Origin: Syngnathus acus
Lineage: Eukaryota; Chordata; Actinopteri; Syngnathiformes; Syngnathidae
Assembly (NCBI RefSeq): GCF_901709675.1
Contig: NC_051095.1
Location: 25,118,456-25,182,455, forward strand
Direction of reading: 5' to 3'
DNA length: 64,000 nt
Made by a program: the position numbers and the translations under genes. The notes beneath the pieces are model-generated. The model did no database searches and was not told the origin of the DNA. It saw nothing but the letters and a program-made list of their open reading frames with translations. Positions 34,673-45,536 of the stretch are shown here, one piece after another; within the stretch, counting starts at the first letter, position 1, and each line of letters opens with the position of its first letter.

Positions 34673-35103
34673 GATTTCACACGCTTCGATGCCATGCGAC
34701 TTTCTATCTAACACGGTTTGGTCACAGACCCCATTTTTTTGTCATAAATATATTTTTAAGTAGTATTTAAATGGATGATGTAGCGAAGCTAAATGACTAG
34801 CGCGTAAACCTTAGCGCTAGTGATTTGATGAATTTCCGTGACCAATTTAAAGGAGTTTAAAAATAAGAAGTCGGGCTGTTTGATCTTTATGAATGCCTTA
34901 TTACAGTGTTACGGAAAGCCAGGAATGTTTTTGATTCAGAAAGGTGGAAGTTTGCCGAAGCACCTCATCCACTCAGTCACTCACAAATCAAAGAGCGTGG
35001 CCATACGCAGTAGTAGTAGTGAGTGGTTGCTTTATTCTTTCTTCCATCCAATTCACATAGCATCAAAATGACTGACTCAGTTCGCCTAATATTGTCATGT
35101 AGA
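34673..35103 (+). repeat. Unclassified dispersed repeat, copy 1
   Basis: Matches the reverse complement of 40061-40470: shared motifs are gcgaagctaaatgactagcg, gaagtcgggctgtttgat (diverged) and gaattggatgg/ccatccaattcacatagcat. No coding capacity. The left edge (acacgcttcgatgccatgcg) looks like the terminal region of a DNA element. Confidence 0.7.
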
Positions 35104-36044
35104 AATCAAGGTTTAGGTGTATTGTGGAACATTGCCTAAATAGGCATTTGCCAGAATATATGTTTCTTCCAATAGTAGTCAATACTTAATTCCAGGAATG
35201 CAAGTGAAACCCAAAAGTGTGCCTCTCCACAAAAGTGGCTTGAAAACAGATAGACTCCTCTGGGCGGTCACTGGATAAGGTTGTAATATAATAGAGAGGT
35301 GCACTTGAGGACATGTTTTGAGAAAATTCCTTCTAAGGCAATTTCTTCACCAAGCTTTCAATCTACAACAAATGGTTTCCTTCGATGATTACAAAGGCCA
35401 CAAATATGTTGTGTGCCAACATGCACTCCCTGCTCCCATTAGAACTATTGTTAGTGCAAAGCAAAATCTGTGCGTGATGTTTCTAGCCCTTTAATCGAAT
35501 TGACTTCAATGAACAGGATAATAATTTTCAAATTTTGTTCAACAAAGTATGGTGAATTAAACAACCAAATAGCCATGTAATTCAAATTAACTCTAAGGGC
35601 TCTGTTTTCTTCTTGAGGATCTGTCTACTAAATAAATCTTGGAATTTTCAAATCCACTTGAACATGTCAAGTTGACATTTTGCTTCCTTCAATGTTCAGT
35701 TACCATGGATCGGAAGACCTATAAGACAATATGATTCATCAACATCTTTTCTGTCTACAGTACAACTAAATACCACACAGCTGGTACCAATTTGCACACA
35801 CAACCCACACTGTAATCCAACTAGATGTGTAGTTATCATGGCATCTCGCAGCAGTAAATCATTCCTCGCCATTCATGCCATGTTACTTCTTGGACCTTAT
35901 GCCAGGTTATATTTAGTCACACCGCTTGGTCATTGAAATGGTCTTCAGGTGTTTGCCAAGTCCAAGAAATGAAGTCTGGGTCCTGAAGTCTCAGGTCCTG
36001 TCGTTGCGGGCATGTACACGCAAACTGCACAGGTAAGCAGGCAG
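35104..36044. other. No feature recognised
   Basis: AT-rich, no coding pattern. Confidence 0.5.
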
Positions 36045-36125
36045 CACGCATGCATGCGTGCGCACACACACGCATGCACGCACATGCACACGCACACGCG
36101 CACATACACACACACACACACACAC
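36045..36125. repeat. (CA)n microsatellite with gcatg interruptions
   Basis: Alternating ca with interspersed cgcatgc, about 80 bp. The Cys-rich minus-strand frame over it is an artefact. Confidence 0.9.
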
Positions 36126-37792
36126 GTTTTTGTTTAATTCATCTTAAAGCTCCTTATTCCCCACTTGGATAGGGTGGAATCAAACTGCCTAAATTGTGTA
36201 TTTTAGTGTGCCCTCCAGTGCACTTGGTTTACATGTTACGGAAGGAAGCTGGGGCCCATGAATGTCTTGGAAAATGAAAGAAAAAAACTAAATCGTGGCT
36301 GATCAAATCAATTGATATTGCTTTACAGATATTGAAGTGGTTATCTTGCATGTTTTAGCCGTACAGAAAGATGTGAGCTCACCCGAGGACGGTTAGCCAC
36401 GGGCTCCGTATTTGACCCGATTCAATGATGGGCAGGAAATGAACTCATCCTTCTGTCCCTTGTGCTGGCTCATCTTCAGGGTTTCTATGTGAACTCAGAG
36501 CCAACAGGAACATGGAGTGCATCCCAGATAAACATAATGGAGTTAATTGATCAAGTGAAGTTCAGATCGGGGACAGGCCTTGTACACACTCAATCCTTTT
36601 CCGTCTGTTAGTCACTGAGGTCCAACACTACCTCTCTCCATTCACCATGTCATACCTGAACCTGAGCTTTCAGGTCACATCAGATTGTCTCGATGGATGT
36701 CTCGTCAGTCTCTTTGTCCAACCTGCTGGACAGTGAAAGAGGATGGTTTAAAGGCTTAAGAGGATGCAACTGTTTAGTTCACTTTGGGAAAGGCATCTTT
36801 GATCTTTTGCTTCTTGAAAGACAAAATAGTTCCTGAAAATAGAGTAATGTGAAGAAGCATCCGGTATTTATCCAGTCTGAATACTACAATGACTGAAGCC
36901 TTAAAAATAGAGAAACTAAGAGTCTGAGTCTGACCTCTCACATCAGAGGTTAAACTCTGGTCATTGCTTTACGGACAGTCTTTTGCAGTGTTCCCTTGCT
37001 ATATCGCGGTTCACCTTTTGTGGCCTCGCTGTTTTCCGAATACTTTTGTTTAGGTGTCATTCTGTTGGGAAAATTTGAACGTGATTCAAATGTGCCTTTG
37101 TGCCAGTCAGTCTGGCGAGGGATAATAAGCCAGATAACAGTTGCATTCAGGGGGATGGGACGGGAGCACCCACCACAGTATAAGGACGACGAAACATCAA
37201 CAAATAACTTGTAGTTTTTGTGAGTTTGTCTTGAGACAGTTTACCTTAACTGTAATTCAACATCTTTAGCCACAGGTGCAATCCCAGTGGTTTAAAGAGC
37301 ACCTTGTTAATTTTATTGTTCAAAGCAAAAGTGTCGCAAGTACATCCGAGGCAGCGCTTCTTCTTCATCACCCTCATGGAAGACGGAAGGGAATAAGACT
37401 CAAAGAATCAGCACAAAATACATCCCTCATGGTCTCCATCTGTCGGTTTGCGCAACGACAGGTAACAAATTGGCTACACTTAATTTATCATTATTTCCTC
37501 AGTTTATAGACTGCCCCTAATAGTAACTTGCTTTTTAGTAAACTGGTCTAAAACGCTTTTTATATCAATTAATATGTTAAGAAGTCAATATGTAAAATTA
37601 ATTAATGGCAATGGGTAGCCTAACCATAAAAAGAGAGGGGTTACGTTGCCTTGCTTACCTGACTGCTGTAGTCTTTGCTCATTGTCATGAAGACGCCTCT
37701 TTCTTTTGTCATTACCTGATTTAAAATGCCACGACATCTTTGAGGCTACGAGTCTATACTCTACCACAACACGCTGCTGCAAGACATACAGC
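36126..37792. other. Mostly unassigned; one pogo/Tigger-like end
   Basis: At about 36986 cagtgttcccttgctatatc followed by gcggttcac resembles a terminal repeat also embedded in pogo-like elements A (near 7286) and B (near 13965-14000). No partner end was found. The rest shows nothing. Confidence 0.45.
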
Positions 37793-38838
37793 CAGCGGTG
37801 GCCAACCCGGGGCTCGCGAGCCGCATGCGGCTCTTTGGCTAGTTTCATGCGGCTCTTTTACGTTCATATCAACATTTGTGTTTATTTTTCGTGCGTATTT
37901 GCTTCGCTTGAGTTCAATATGGTATTTTGGTCAAACGCGCATGCGCGTGAGGTGAATTGGTTTTGCCCGCTTTTTTTATGAATGGCGACTGTGACTACGG
38001 GGGCCCATTAGGTCCAGAAAGGCTGACAAGACGCTTGCCAAAATGGCAAGGAAAAAATGCACAGCTAAACGAATATATGACGACGAACACAGGACGTTTT
38101 TAACAGAGTTAAAGTTGTTTTTTGTTGAACGCTATGGCAAGCCATTCTGCCTGATATGTCGGACGTCATTGGCGCATTTAAAAGCTTCAAATGGTCAGCG
38201 CCACTTCAGCTCACTTCATGCCAATATCGATAAGGACTTTGCAAAAGGGACTGAATTTCGCAAGCACAAGTTTGGAGACTTTGAAAAGTCAGGCAGAAAA
38301 ACAGGTACAGTTTTTCAAAAAAATTACGAAGCACTCAGAGACTGTCACACTTGCATTGTTTCAACTGGCTTGGAACATTGCACGGGCTAAAAAGCCATAC
38401 AATGAAGTGTTCGTTAAAATATGCCTCAGTGACGTTATTGAAATCTTGTCTCCTGAAAACGACAAACTAAAACGAATGGTCCCGAAATGTCCCGCCACAC
38501 ATAGTAAGTGAAAAAACTTATTATATTTTTGTTTGTGGAATTTGTTGAACTGAGAGTTTGTCTGTGTGAGACAATGCACACAATGCTCATTGTTGAAAAT
38601 GTGGTCTTTGGTCTGTGGTTTTAGTACTGTAGGAGTCAATTTGTCATTATCATGTTGGTGCGTGACATAATAATGTCACACAATAAATTTGGCAGAGAGC
38701 AGAGGGGTGTGTGTGCGTGTGTGTGCGTGCGTGTGCGTGCGTGTTTGTGTGCGTGTGTGCTCATGTGTATGATGTGGCTCTTTGCGATGACACAGTAAAA
38801 AATGTGGCTCTTAGTCTCTGACTGGTTGGCCACCCCTG
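37793..38838 (+). mobile_element. hAT element with GTF2IRD2-like transposase N-terminus
   Basis: Inverted repeats cagcggtggccaacc and ggttggccacccctg with an exact 8-bp duplication catacagc (37785-37792, 38839-38846). On the plus strand from 38043 a transposase starts MARKKCTAKRIYDDEHRTFL and has a BED-like finger (FCLICRTSLAHLKASNGQRH, FSSLH). After a frameshift near 38310 it continues with ARAKKPYNEVFVKICLSDVI and ILSPENDKLKRMV. The rest of the transposase is deleted. A (tg)n tract sits at 38708-38765. Similar to the remnant at 270-1468 but a different subfamily. Confidence 0.88.
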
Positions 38839-39861
38839 CATACAGCGCTACTCGTCTAGACAAGTTACAACACGTGACAGAATGATGACGTCACGTGAGT
38901 CGCGAGGCCGAACGCTAACTGCGTAGTGCGCGTATCGGGCGCGCCGGTGCTGACAACAAATAAACTCGCTGACTACAAATAAACTAACTGCCCTATAGGA
39001 AAGTGCACAATAAATATGCCTACAGTACGGACTAAGTTGATACCAACAAAAATATAACAACATTGCAAAGTCAGCTGTGTGTCAATGTAACAAGGTGATA
39101 ATAACGACCCTTGGTAGCACTACAAAGTGTTGAAATTCCACAGAGAAGCTAGATTGTATATTGCAAAGTTAAACTTTCTATATTTGAGCTCCAGATAATT
39201 TTCCTTCCCTCTCAGAGCTATAACAGTGTTTTAAAACCTCAAGTGACAGCAAACATGTCAGAGAAACCAAAGTCTTGGCTTTCCTATGTTTGCTGTCAAA
39301 GCACTTTAGTTTGAATGGCATGTACTGTTGCCATGCCAAATAGATTCTTTAAGTTGCAAGTTTTCCTGAATTTGGTAGTTTCTTGACAAGACTCAGCTGA
39401 TGGCAGTTTTAAATTAATATATATCTATATATTGAAACATTTTCAATGTGTAAGATTTCAAGTTTAAAAGACGCATGGCTTCATGGACAATTATCTTCTG
39501 AAAACAATTTGATGTTCTCTGCTACTGCCACCTGCAAAAGCCATGTATTTACGTATGAGTCACTGTTATCTCACTCGCCTATTTGTTTCAGAACTACTGT
39601 AGACAGCAAGTAGAAAATGATCATAAAGACTTCAAACTTTCATTCAGAATTCCGAGAATATTCATGGTCCTCATTGTGGACCATGAAAATTTTTTAGAAA
39701 TTGACTAGACTAAAAGTCAATTAAAAAAAGGGTTAAGCTTGTGTTTTGTATTTGCTTTTGAGACAAATTACACCTAAATCTCTATTTTCCGCTGACTTTG
39801 GGGTCCAGAATTTGCGAATCGTGTTAACCGCAAAGCGCGTTGTATACCAAAAAGTCTTTTT
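38839..39861. other. No feature recognised
   Basis: Starts with the right target duplication of the hAT element, then AT-rich sequence without a coding pattern. Confidence 0.5.
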
Positions 39862-39985
39862 TTTTTCAGAAAGGCATATATTTAGGCAGCCAAAAAGGGT
39901 CCTTTGTTGTGTTAATTGAGGTCTTTTTTAGAAAGACGTGTTTTTAGACAGCCAAAAGGGTCCTTTGTTGTGTTAATTGAGGTCT
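39862..39985. repeat. Tandem duplication of about 61 bp
   Basis: Two copies of a block with gggtcctttgttgtgttaat, at about 39862-39924 and 39925-39985, each preceded by a t-rich stretch and agaaag. Confidence 0.75.
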
Positions 39986-40060
39986 GCCATGTTGTTCGGC
40001 AGCAGAAGGTGTCCGTTTGCTCTTCACACATCGAAGTCTGTGATATTTCATTAAAAGAGA

Positions 40061-40470
40061 AGCAATACATGAATGACAATATTAGGCGGATTTTGATGCT
40101 ATGTGAATTGGATGGAAGAGAGAGTAAAGCAGCCACTTATTCTACTCCTGTGTCCGGCCACTCTCCTTGACTTTGGAGCGACTGCGTGGATGAGGTGTTT
40201 CCACAAACTTCCCTCTTTCCGAATCAAAAACAATCTATCCGCAACACTAATAAAGCAGTCATAAAGATTAAACAGCCAGACTTCTTATTATCTAACGCCT
40301 TTAAATTGGTCAGGGAAATTCATCGAATCACTAGTGCTAAGGTTTACGCGCTAGTCATTTAGCTTCGTATGGTCCTTATATCATCTATTTAAAATATTAC
40401 TTGAAATTGTATTTATGAAAAAAAATATTGGGGTCCATGACCAAACCTCGTTAAACAAAAAGTCATGTCG
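40061..40470 (-). repeat. Unclassified dispersed repeat, copy 2 (inverted)
   Basis: Reverse complement of 34673-35103. It has an extra stretch near 40150-40240. The homologous sequence may extend left to about 39985. Together the two copies form an inverted repeat with about 5 kb between them. Confidence 0.65.
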
Positions 40471-40690
40471 GATCAAAGTGAGTAAAATCGAGATATCGGT
40501 GTCGATGACCCTGTCACGTGTGGAGCAGAATAGGGACCCAGAAGCAGACATGAGAACAAAGTTGAAAAGTAAAAGTCTTTATCAAGTATTAACAGAAAGC
40601 AGGGCTGGGCACTCAAGGAAATTAGATGTTCTACCTGGAAGAAAGCTCGACGCTCCGACAACTTCTCACAGAGTAACCCAAGCTTATATA
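40471..40690. other. Unassigned, retroelement-like edge
   Basis: Contains ctgtcacgtgtggagcag and gacccagaagcagacatgag, reminiscent of fish LTR element edges, but no pair of ends is visible. Confidence 0.3.
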
Positions 40691-40698
40691 CTGTAAGA

Positions 40699-41173
40699 TA
40701 GGGGTGTCCAAACTTTTTGCAAGGAGGGCCATATTTAGTAACGTGAAGGGGCCCGGGGGCCAATTTCTCCCGGGGGGGGGGGGTGCTAGTGGGACGTCCA
40801 ACGCTGCGCGTTCCCTTCTCTTCCGGGGGGGTGCTAGTGGGACGTCCAACGCTGCGCGTTCCCTTCTCTTCCGGGGGGGGGGCTAATCGGACGTCAAGCG
40901 CAGCGCGTTCGCTTCTCTCCCGGGGGGGGGGGGGGGGGGGCGGCTAGTGTGACGTCAAATCAAACGCTGCGCGTTCGCTTCTCTTCCGGGGGGGGGGGGG
41001 CTAATCGGACGTCAAGCGCTTTGTGTGGCGGGCTCCATCTAGTGTGGAAACTGAGAAGTGCTCAAGCTGTTGTGCGGGCCACATTCAATTATGTTTTCAG
41101 AATTTGCTGCGGGCCAATAAAAACTGGACCGCGGGCCGCGGTTGGCCCGCGGGCCGTAGTTTGGACACCCCTA
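40699..41173 (+). mobile_element. hAT MITE with G-rich minisatellite
   Basis: Inverted repeats taggggtgtccaaact and agtttggacaccccta with a perfect 8-bp duplication ctgtaaga (40691-40698, 41174-41181). 475 bp, no transposase. About 40770-41020 is an array of roughly 55-bp units, each a G run followed by gctagtgggacgtccaacgc and tgcgcgttc. This unit also occurs, reversed, in the unrelated hAT element at 47409. The right part has the ggcccgcgggcc sequence typical of such hAT ends. Confidence 0.9.
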
Positions 41174-41181
41174 CTGTAAGA

Positions 41182-41877
41182 GATCAGGTCTATATGATAG
41201 AATAAAGACTGACATAACAGGACAAAGCATATCAGGGAAACGGCAACTGTATAGCAACTGATACTTTATGGAATCAGGCTTATGACAGAATGAACTTATA
41301 ATAAAAGGACGAAGCATAAAGGATCAGCAACTTCATAACAACTGATACATCCAGAAACGACGTCACTAACCATCACAACAGACCCTATGGCTGCGTTCAG
41401 ACTGCAGGCATATCTGATTCCAATCACATTCCTCTTCAAATCAGATTTTTAAGGCTGACTGTCCACTCTGTTTTTAGCAAGGGTCCAAATGGTATCTGGT
41501 CCTGTTCAAACTGGGCCACATTACTGACCCATCTGACAGGTTGCAGCAATGTCGAAATCAAGGCCTAGTCCAGCACGTGAAATATTTGTTTTGTTTTTAG
41601 GGGTCTAAATGAACGGTTTTCTGGAAACCCATGCGCCGTCTGATGACGTGCTACCCTGCTACATGTGCTCTCAATGCATGCACCATGGCAGTGGCATGTG
41701 CATTGGCATTGTCTCCATTAGTTGAGATAAAAAATGCCAAAAAAGTCACGTATCTTGCATTTGAGGTACTTTGCATTTGGGGTTGATGAGTAGGGATTGA
41801 TAGTTGATCCTCAGATACTTGTTTGGAAAAGATGCCGTAACCGTTTCCAGACAAAAGAGGGGAATTAATCCTGTTAC
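41182..41877. other. Unassigned
   Basis: At 41391 ggctgcgttcagactgcagg begins a stretch of a kind often repeated in fish genomes, but I cannot name it. No coding pattern. Confidence 0.4.
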
Positions 41878-42212
41878 CTATCCATTTGGTGCCTTCTGGC
41901 ACATAAGGCTTTCACAGAGCACTTCCACAGCTGCTGCAGTCCTCACTTCAGCCCATGATGTCCATCCTACTGCTTTTCTTTCTTTCTCCACAGTACATCT
42001 CCAGGTCTTCCTTTTCTTCTTTTCCCTTCTGGTGCCCAGGTCAGTGCTATATTGGAGTTGTATGTCTCCAGTAATTTTCCATCTATGTAGCTTCACTTCT
42101 TCACTCAGAGCCTTCATCTCAGCTCTTTCTAGCAGGTTTTGAGTTCTGACGTGATCTTGCCAATGTATACAGAGTATTTTGTGTCGGTATCTATTATGGA
42201 ACACGTTCACTG

Positions 42213-42256
42213 TGTTTGTTTGTTTGTTTGTTTGTTTGTTTGTTTGTTTGTTTATT
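42213..42256. repeat. (GTTT)n microsatellite
   Basis: About eleven units of tgtt inside the RTE C-terminal coding region, adding a run of KQTN residues to its frame. Confidence 0.9.
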
Positions 42257-43430
42257 TTCCATGTTTCACATCCATATAGCAAGACTGGCACCAGTAGTTT
42301 CTTGGAAAGTCTTAGTTTTGTTTTTCATGTGATGCTGTTAGAGCTCCACCTCTTGCTTTTGATAATCAGTTCTTCAGGTCCTTCATTCTGCCTCCCTCTT
42401 TACAAACTGTGGCTCTCAAGTATGTGAACTGCTCTACCGCTTCAATGTCTTTTCCATTGATCTGAATTCTTTCCTGGTTGCTTGCGTTAATCCTCATTGG
42501 GGTTTTTTGTGTGTGTTGATCTTAAGACATACTTGCCTGGCCTCTTCATCCAACCGTGTTGTTTTATTCTGAATTTGTTGTTTTGTCGAGGATAGTAGTG
42601 TTATGTCATCTACAAAGTCCAAATCATCCAGTTTTTATGTGAGCTTCCATCGAATTTAATTTTTTCCCTGTTTAACGTGATACAATCCATCACAATCAAG
42701 AATCAAAATCCTGACATTGCAGCCTTGTTTGATACCAGTTTTAACATCAACCATTCACATACTTCTCCCTGGTCTTCAAACACACACTGGAAGTCTCAAT
42801 AGAACATTCTGACCATTCTCACAATATTCTCTGGCATTCCATACACCATATACCATTCAATGACCATCCACAAACTTGTGATGGACAGAGTCAAAAGCCT
42901 TCTCAGAGTCTACAAAATTCATATACGGCGTTGCTTGCCACTCATTAACCTGTTCTATGATGTTCCGTACTCCCAAGACTTGCTCTGTTGTTCCCCTTCC
43001 TGCTCTGTAACCTGCTTGTTCTTTTCATAGTCTGCAACTCATATATGGTCTACAATAATCCTGAGCAGTATCTTTCCCACAACAGATAGTAGGGTTATGC
43101 CTCTTGAGTGCTAGTTTGAAGATAATCTTCATGTTTCCATATCTTTCCTAGTAATTGGTGCACTTTTATTCCTGAGACGTCTACATCAGCCTTTAATAGC
43201 TTGGCTGTGATGCAGTTGATTACTGGTGCTTTACTATTCTGCAACTTTTTTTTTCTTCTTTGACTTCAACGATTGATGGTTCATTTACTGTGAGCTCTTT
43301 GATTCTGTTATTGAAATCACATTCATCATCTGTCATTGTTTTTTCCAGTTCTTCTGTATTAAATACAGCCTTCAAGTGTTCTGTCCATCGTAACTTGATT
43401 GCGTTTCTTCCGCTGATGAGGTTACCATCT

Positions 43431-43914
43431 TGTCAAAAGAGAGTGAGCAGGACGACCAAGTGCAAAGACTGTGTTTATTTGATCTCTCTGGTGATTGTGG
43501 AAGGTGGAGATCAAGGCACGACATGGTTCGAGGGGTGAGATGAGGACGTGGTCATGGTCGGGGCAGGCAGCGAGCGGGCGTAGTCGGCAACAGGCAGTTG
43601 GTCGGGGCAGGCGGCGAGCGGGCGTAGTCTGCAACGGGCAGTTGGTCGGGGCAGGCGGCAAGCAGGCGTTGTCGGCAACGGGCAGTTGGTCCGGGGAGGC
43701 GGCGAGCAAGCGTAGGATCAAACAAAGGCACAAGGAATAGGACAAGGACCGAGGTACAAGGCACGGGTAGCATAAGGGGACGTACTGACAATGACTGACT
43801 GTTGTGTGGTGTTTAAATAGTGACAGGTGCAGGTGATTGTCTTGATGGGAGGGGCATGGCTGTGAATGAGTGGAAGGCTACCGGCTGGAAGGAGTGTGGC
43901 ACGGGCGCGTGACA
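43431..43914 (-). repeat. Solo LTR with 44-bp minisatellite
   Basis: Starts tgtcaaaagag and ends gggcgcgtgaca, flanked by catct (43426-43430, 43915-43919). On the minus strand it has a TATA-like tatttaaac near 43820 and ends in a typical LTR 3' region. A 44-bp unit (motif ggcagttggtcgg) repeats at 43562, 43606, 43650 and partly 43695. The target joins perfectly when it is removed (accatctttgtctag). No internal region remains. Confidence 0.82.
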
Positions 43915-44069
43915 CATCTTTGTCTAGTACTGCTGTACTCTGTCTGGGTCTCTCGTTACATGTCTGTGAGTCCATATAGGGTCTTCATGTGTTGTTTTCT
44001 TGCGGCGTCTTCAGCTTCACTATCAATAAGATGATCTTGCCTATAAGTGACTCTCTCGCCTGGAGAAGG

Positions 44070-44224
44070 GAAAAGGGGCTGTGAGGATTACTTTCCTGGA
44101 TTTGTCCAGCGCCTTTAACACCATTCAGCCTGTGCTTCTGAGTGACAAGATGTTGGTGATGGGCATGAGTTCACACCTGAAGGCATAGATCATGGACTAC
44201 CTGACGGGCAGACCTCAGTATGTG
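44070..44224 (+). pseudogene. L2 LINE scrap
   Basis: The plus strand reads VRITFLDLSSAFNTIQPVLL and, after a stop, IMDYLTGRPQYVR: the motif A region of an L2 reverse transcriptase. It lies within the minus-strand RTE remnant. Confidence 0.75.
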
Positions 44225-45020
44225 CGCATTCTTTCCTAATTTGTGTCTAGGACTTTATTTAGTCTTTCTCTTTGTTCTACAAGGTTCCAAGATTCTTCAC
44301 TGATCCATGGCTTCTTCTTTTTCCGTGGTCTTGCAAGGACTGCTTCAGCTACTTCTTTGTATGCCTTCTCTATTTCTTGGGCGTCACGATCTACTTCTTC
44401 AGCGCCTGAAACCTGTTTCGCAAACTGATGACAAAGTCTTTAAGATGGTTTTATCCTTCAGCTTTGCCGTTTCATCCTTGATTCTGGGTTTTTTACTGCT
44501 GTTCTTGACATCAATATGTCTACTCTTTGTCTATGGCTGTAGTCGTCTCCTCCAGAGTAAATGATGTTTTTTTTCCTTCTGCTAGTTCCACTTTTCCTTG
44601 TCCTGTTGTACTGATTCATTGATTCCCATAATGTTGATTCCTCTGTTCTTCATTTCTCTTGCTACTAGTAAAATCTTAGCGCTTGCGTAGAGTGTTCATA
44701 CATTCCAGTTTCCGATCTTCAAGGAGCTTTTCAGGTACAGCGGTAGCCTATTCGGCGAAGGCCGTCTTTCTGTTGGCTTTGGCCCCTGTGCGTCATGGTG
44801 TCTCTCCTGTTCTGAGGACTGGCTTCAGCATTCCCCGGATATGCTCTGTTTCTGGTTTCTTTAATAATTTGTTTTTTCCAGGTGCGGGTTATCAGCCCAC
44901 AGCCCAACTTCCAATCTGGAGGGCCAGTGGGATCACTCTTTGATTGGTCTCTACCCTTCGACCTGTTCTGCATGGGTGGCCCTACCCGTCATGGCTCTCG
45001 TGGTCACGGAGACATGCATA

Positions 45021-45060
45021 CCACCCCACCACGTTAAAGGTGGTGATTCCATAGGGGTGG
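45021..45060 (-). ncRNA. Structured 5' leader of the RTE element (candidate)
   Basis: A 7-bp stem (ccacccc 45021-45027, ggggtgg 45054-45060) encloses a 6-bp hairpin (caccac 45027-45032, gtggtg 45040-45045). It is the counterpart of 13213-13249. Function unproven. Confidence 0.4.
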
Positions 45061-45066
45061 GAACAC

Positions 45067-45339
45067 ATCCAACTGAGCGAAACACCTAAAACAACGATGT
45101 CCAGGCTTGTACAAAGAATTCAAGGTCGTGCATTTTAAATCACGTGTTGCCCATATCTCGTTGCGATGATAAGCCCCAGCCTTAATGAGCTGCCTTGGAA
45201 AGTAACGTTAACTTTGTCTAGCATCGTCTGTCTCTCAAATTAGTTTTGTAACGTTGCCAGGCAGCAAATTTACTGAGTCCCTTAATGAAACGTTAAACAA
45301 CCCTGAAACAATGCATGTTATGAAACGTCTTTTTGTTAG

Positions 45340-45342
<3 letters not shown>
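45067..45342. other. No feature recognised
   Basis: About 275 bp between the RTE 5' end and a microsatellite, nothing identified. Confidence 0.5.
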
Positions 45343-45389
<47 letters not shown>

Positions 45390-45536
45390 CGTGTGCACGT
45401 GTGTGTGTGTGTGTATGCGTGTGCACGCGCGCGCGCGCGCGCGCGTGTGTGTGTGTGTATGTGTGTGTGCGTGTGTATGTGTGTGTGTGAATGGTAAATG
45501 CATCCATGCATATATTGTGTAAACTATTTTCTGTTG
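45343..45536. repeat. (GT)n/(GC)n microsatellite with conserved flank
   Basis: (gt)n, then cgtgtgcacg, (gt)n, (cg)n at about 45426-45445 and (gt)n again, followed by taaatgcatccatgcat and tgtgtaaactattttctgt, the flank shared with 30816-30870. The (cg)n tract could form Z-DNA. Confidence 0.9.

Larger units (their letters stand above)
41878..45066 (-). pseudogene. RTE-type LINE, degraded, with nested insertions
   Basis: The minus strand runs from a 5' region at 45066-44880 to a C-terminus at 41878. The best preserved part is the C-terminal domain at 42291-41878 (MPVLLYGCETWKINK, then after a (gttt)n expansion NRYRHKILCIHWQDHVRTQN, LLERAEMKALSEEVKLHRWK, EKERKAVGWTSWAEVRTAA). Upstream near 42480-42420 is MRINASNQERIQINGKDIE and EAVEQFTY. 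These are typical of the endonuclease-reverse transcriptase of RTE-like LINEs. The endonuclease and RT core are too decayed to translate. The 5' end resembles that of the Rex3-like element (GTGGTGG...GAGCCATG...CACCCATG). It is split by a solo LTR (43431-43914) and holds an L2 scrap. Confidence 0.75.

Noticed and set aside
43562-43717. Regular repeats considered as a CRISPR array
   Set aside because: Units are contiguous 44-bp tandem copies without unique spacers, inside a eukaryotic solo LTR.
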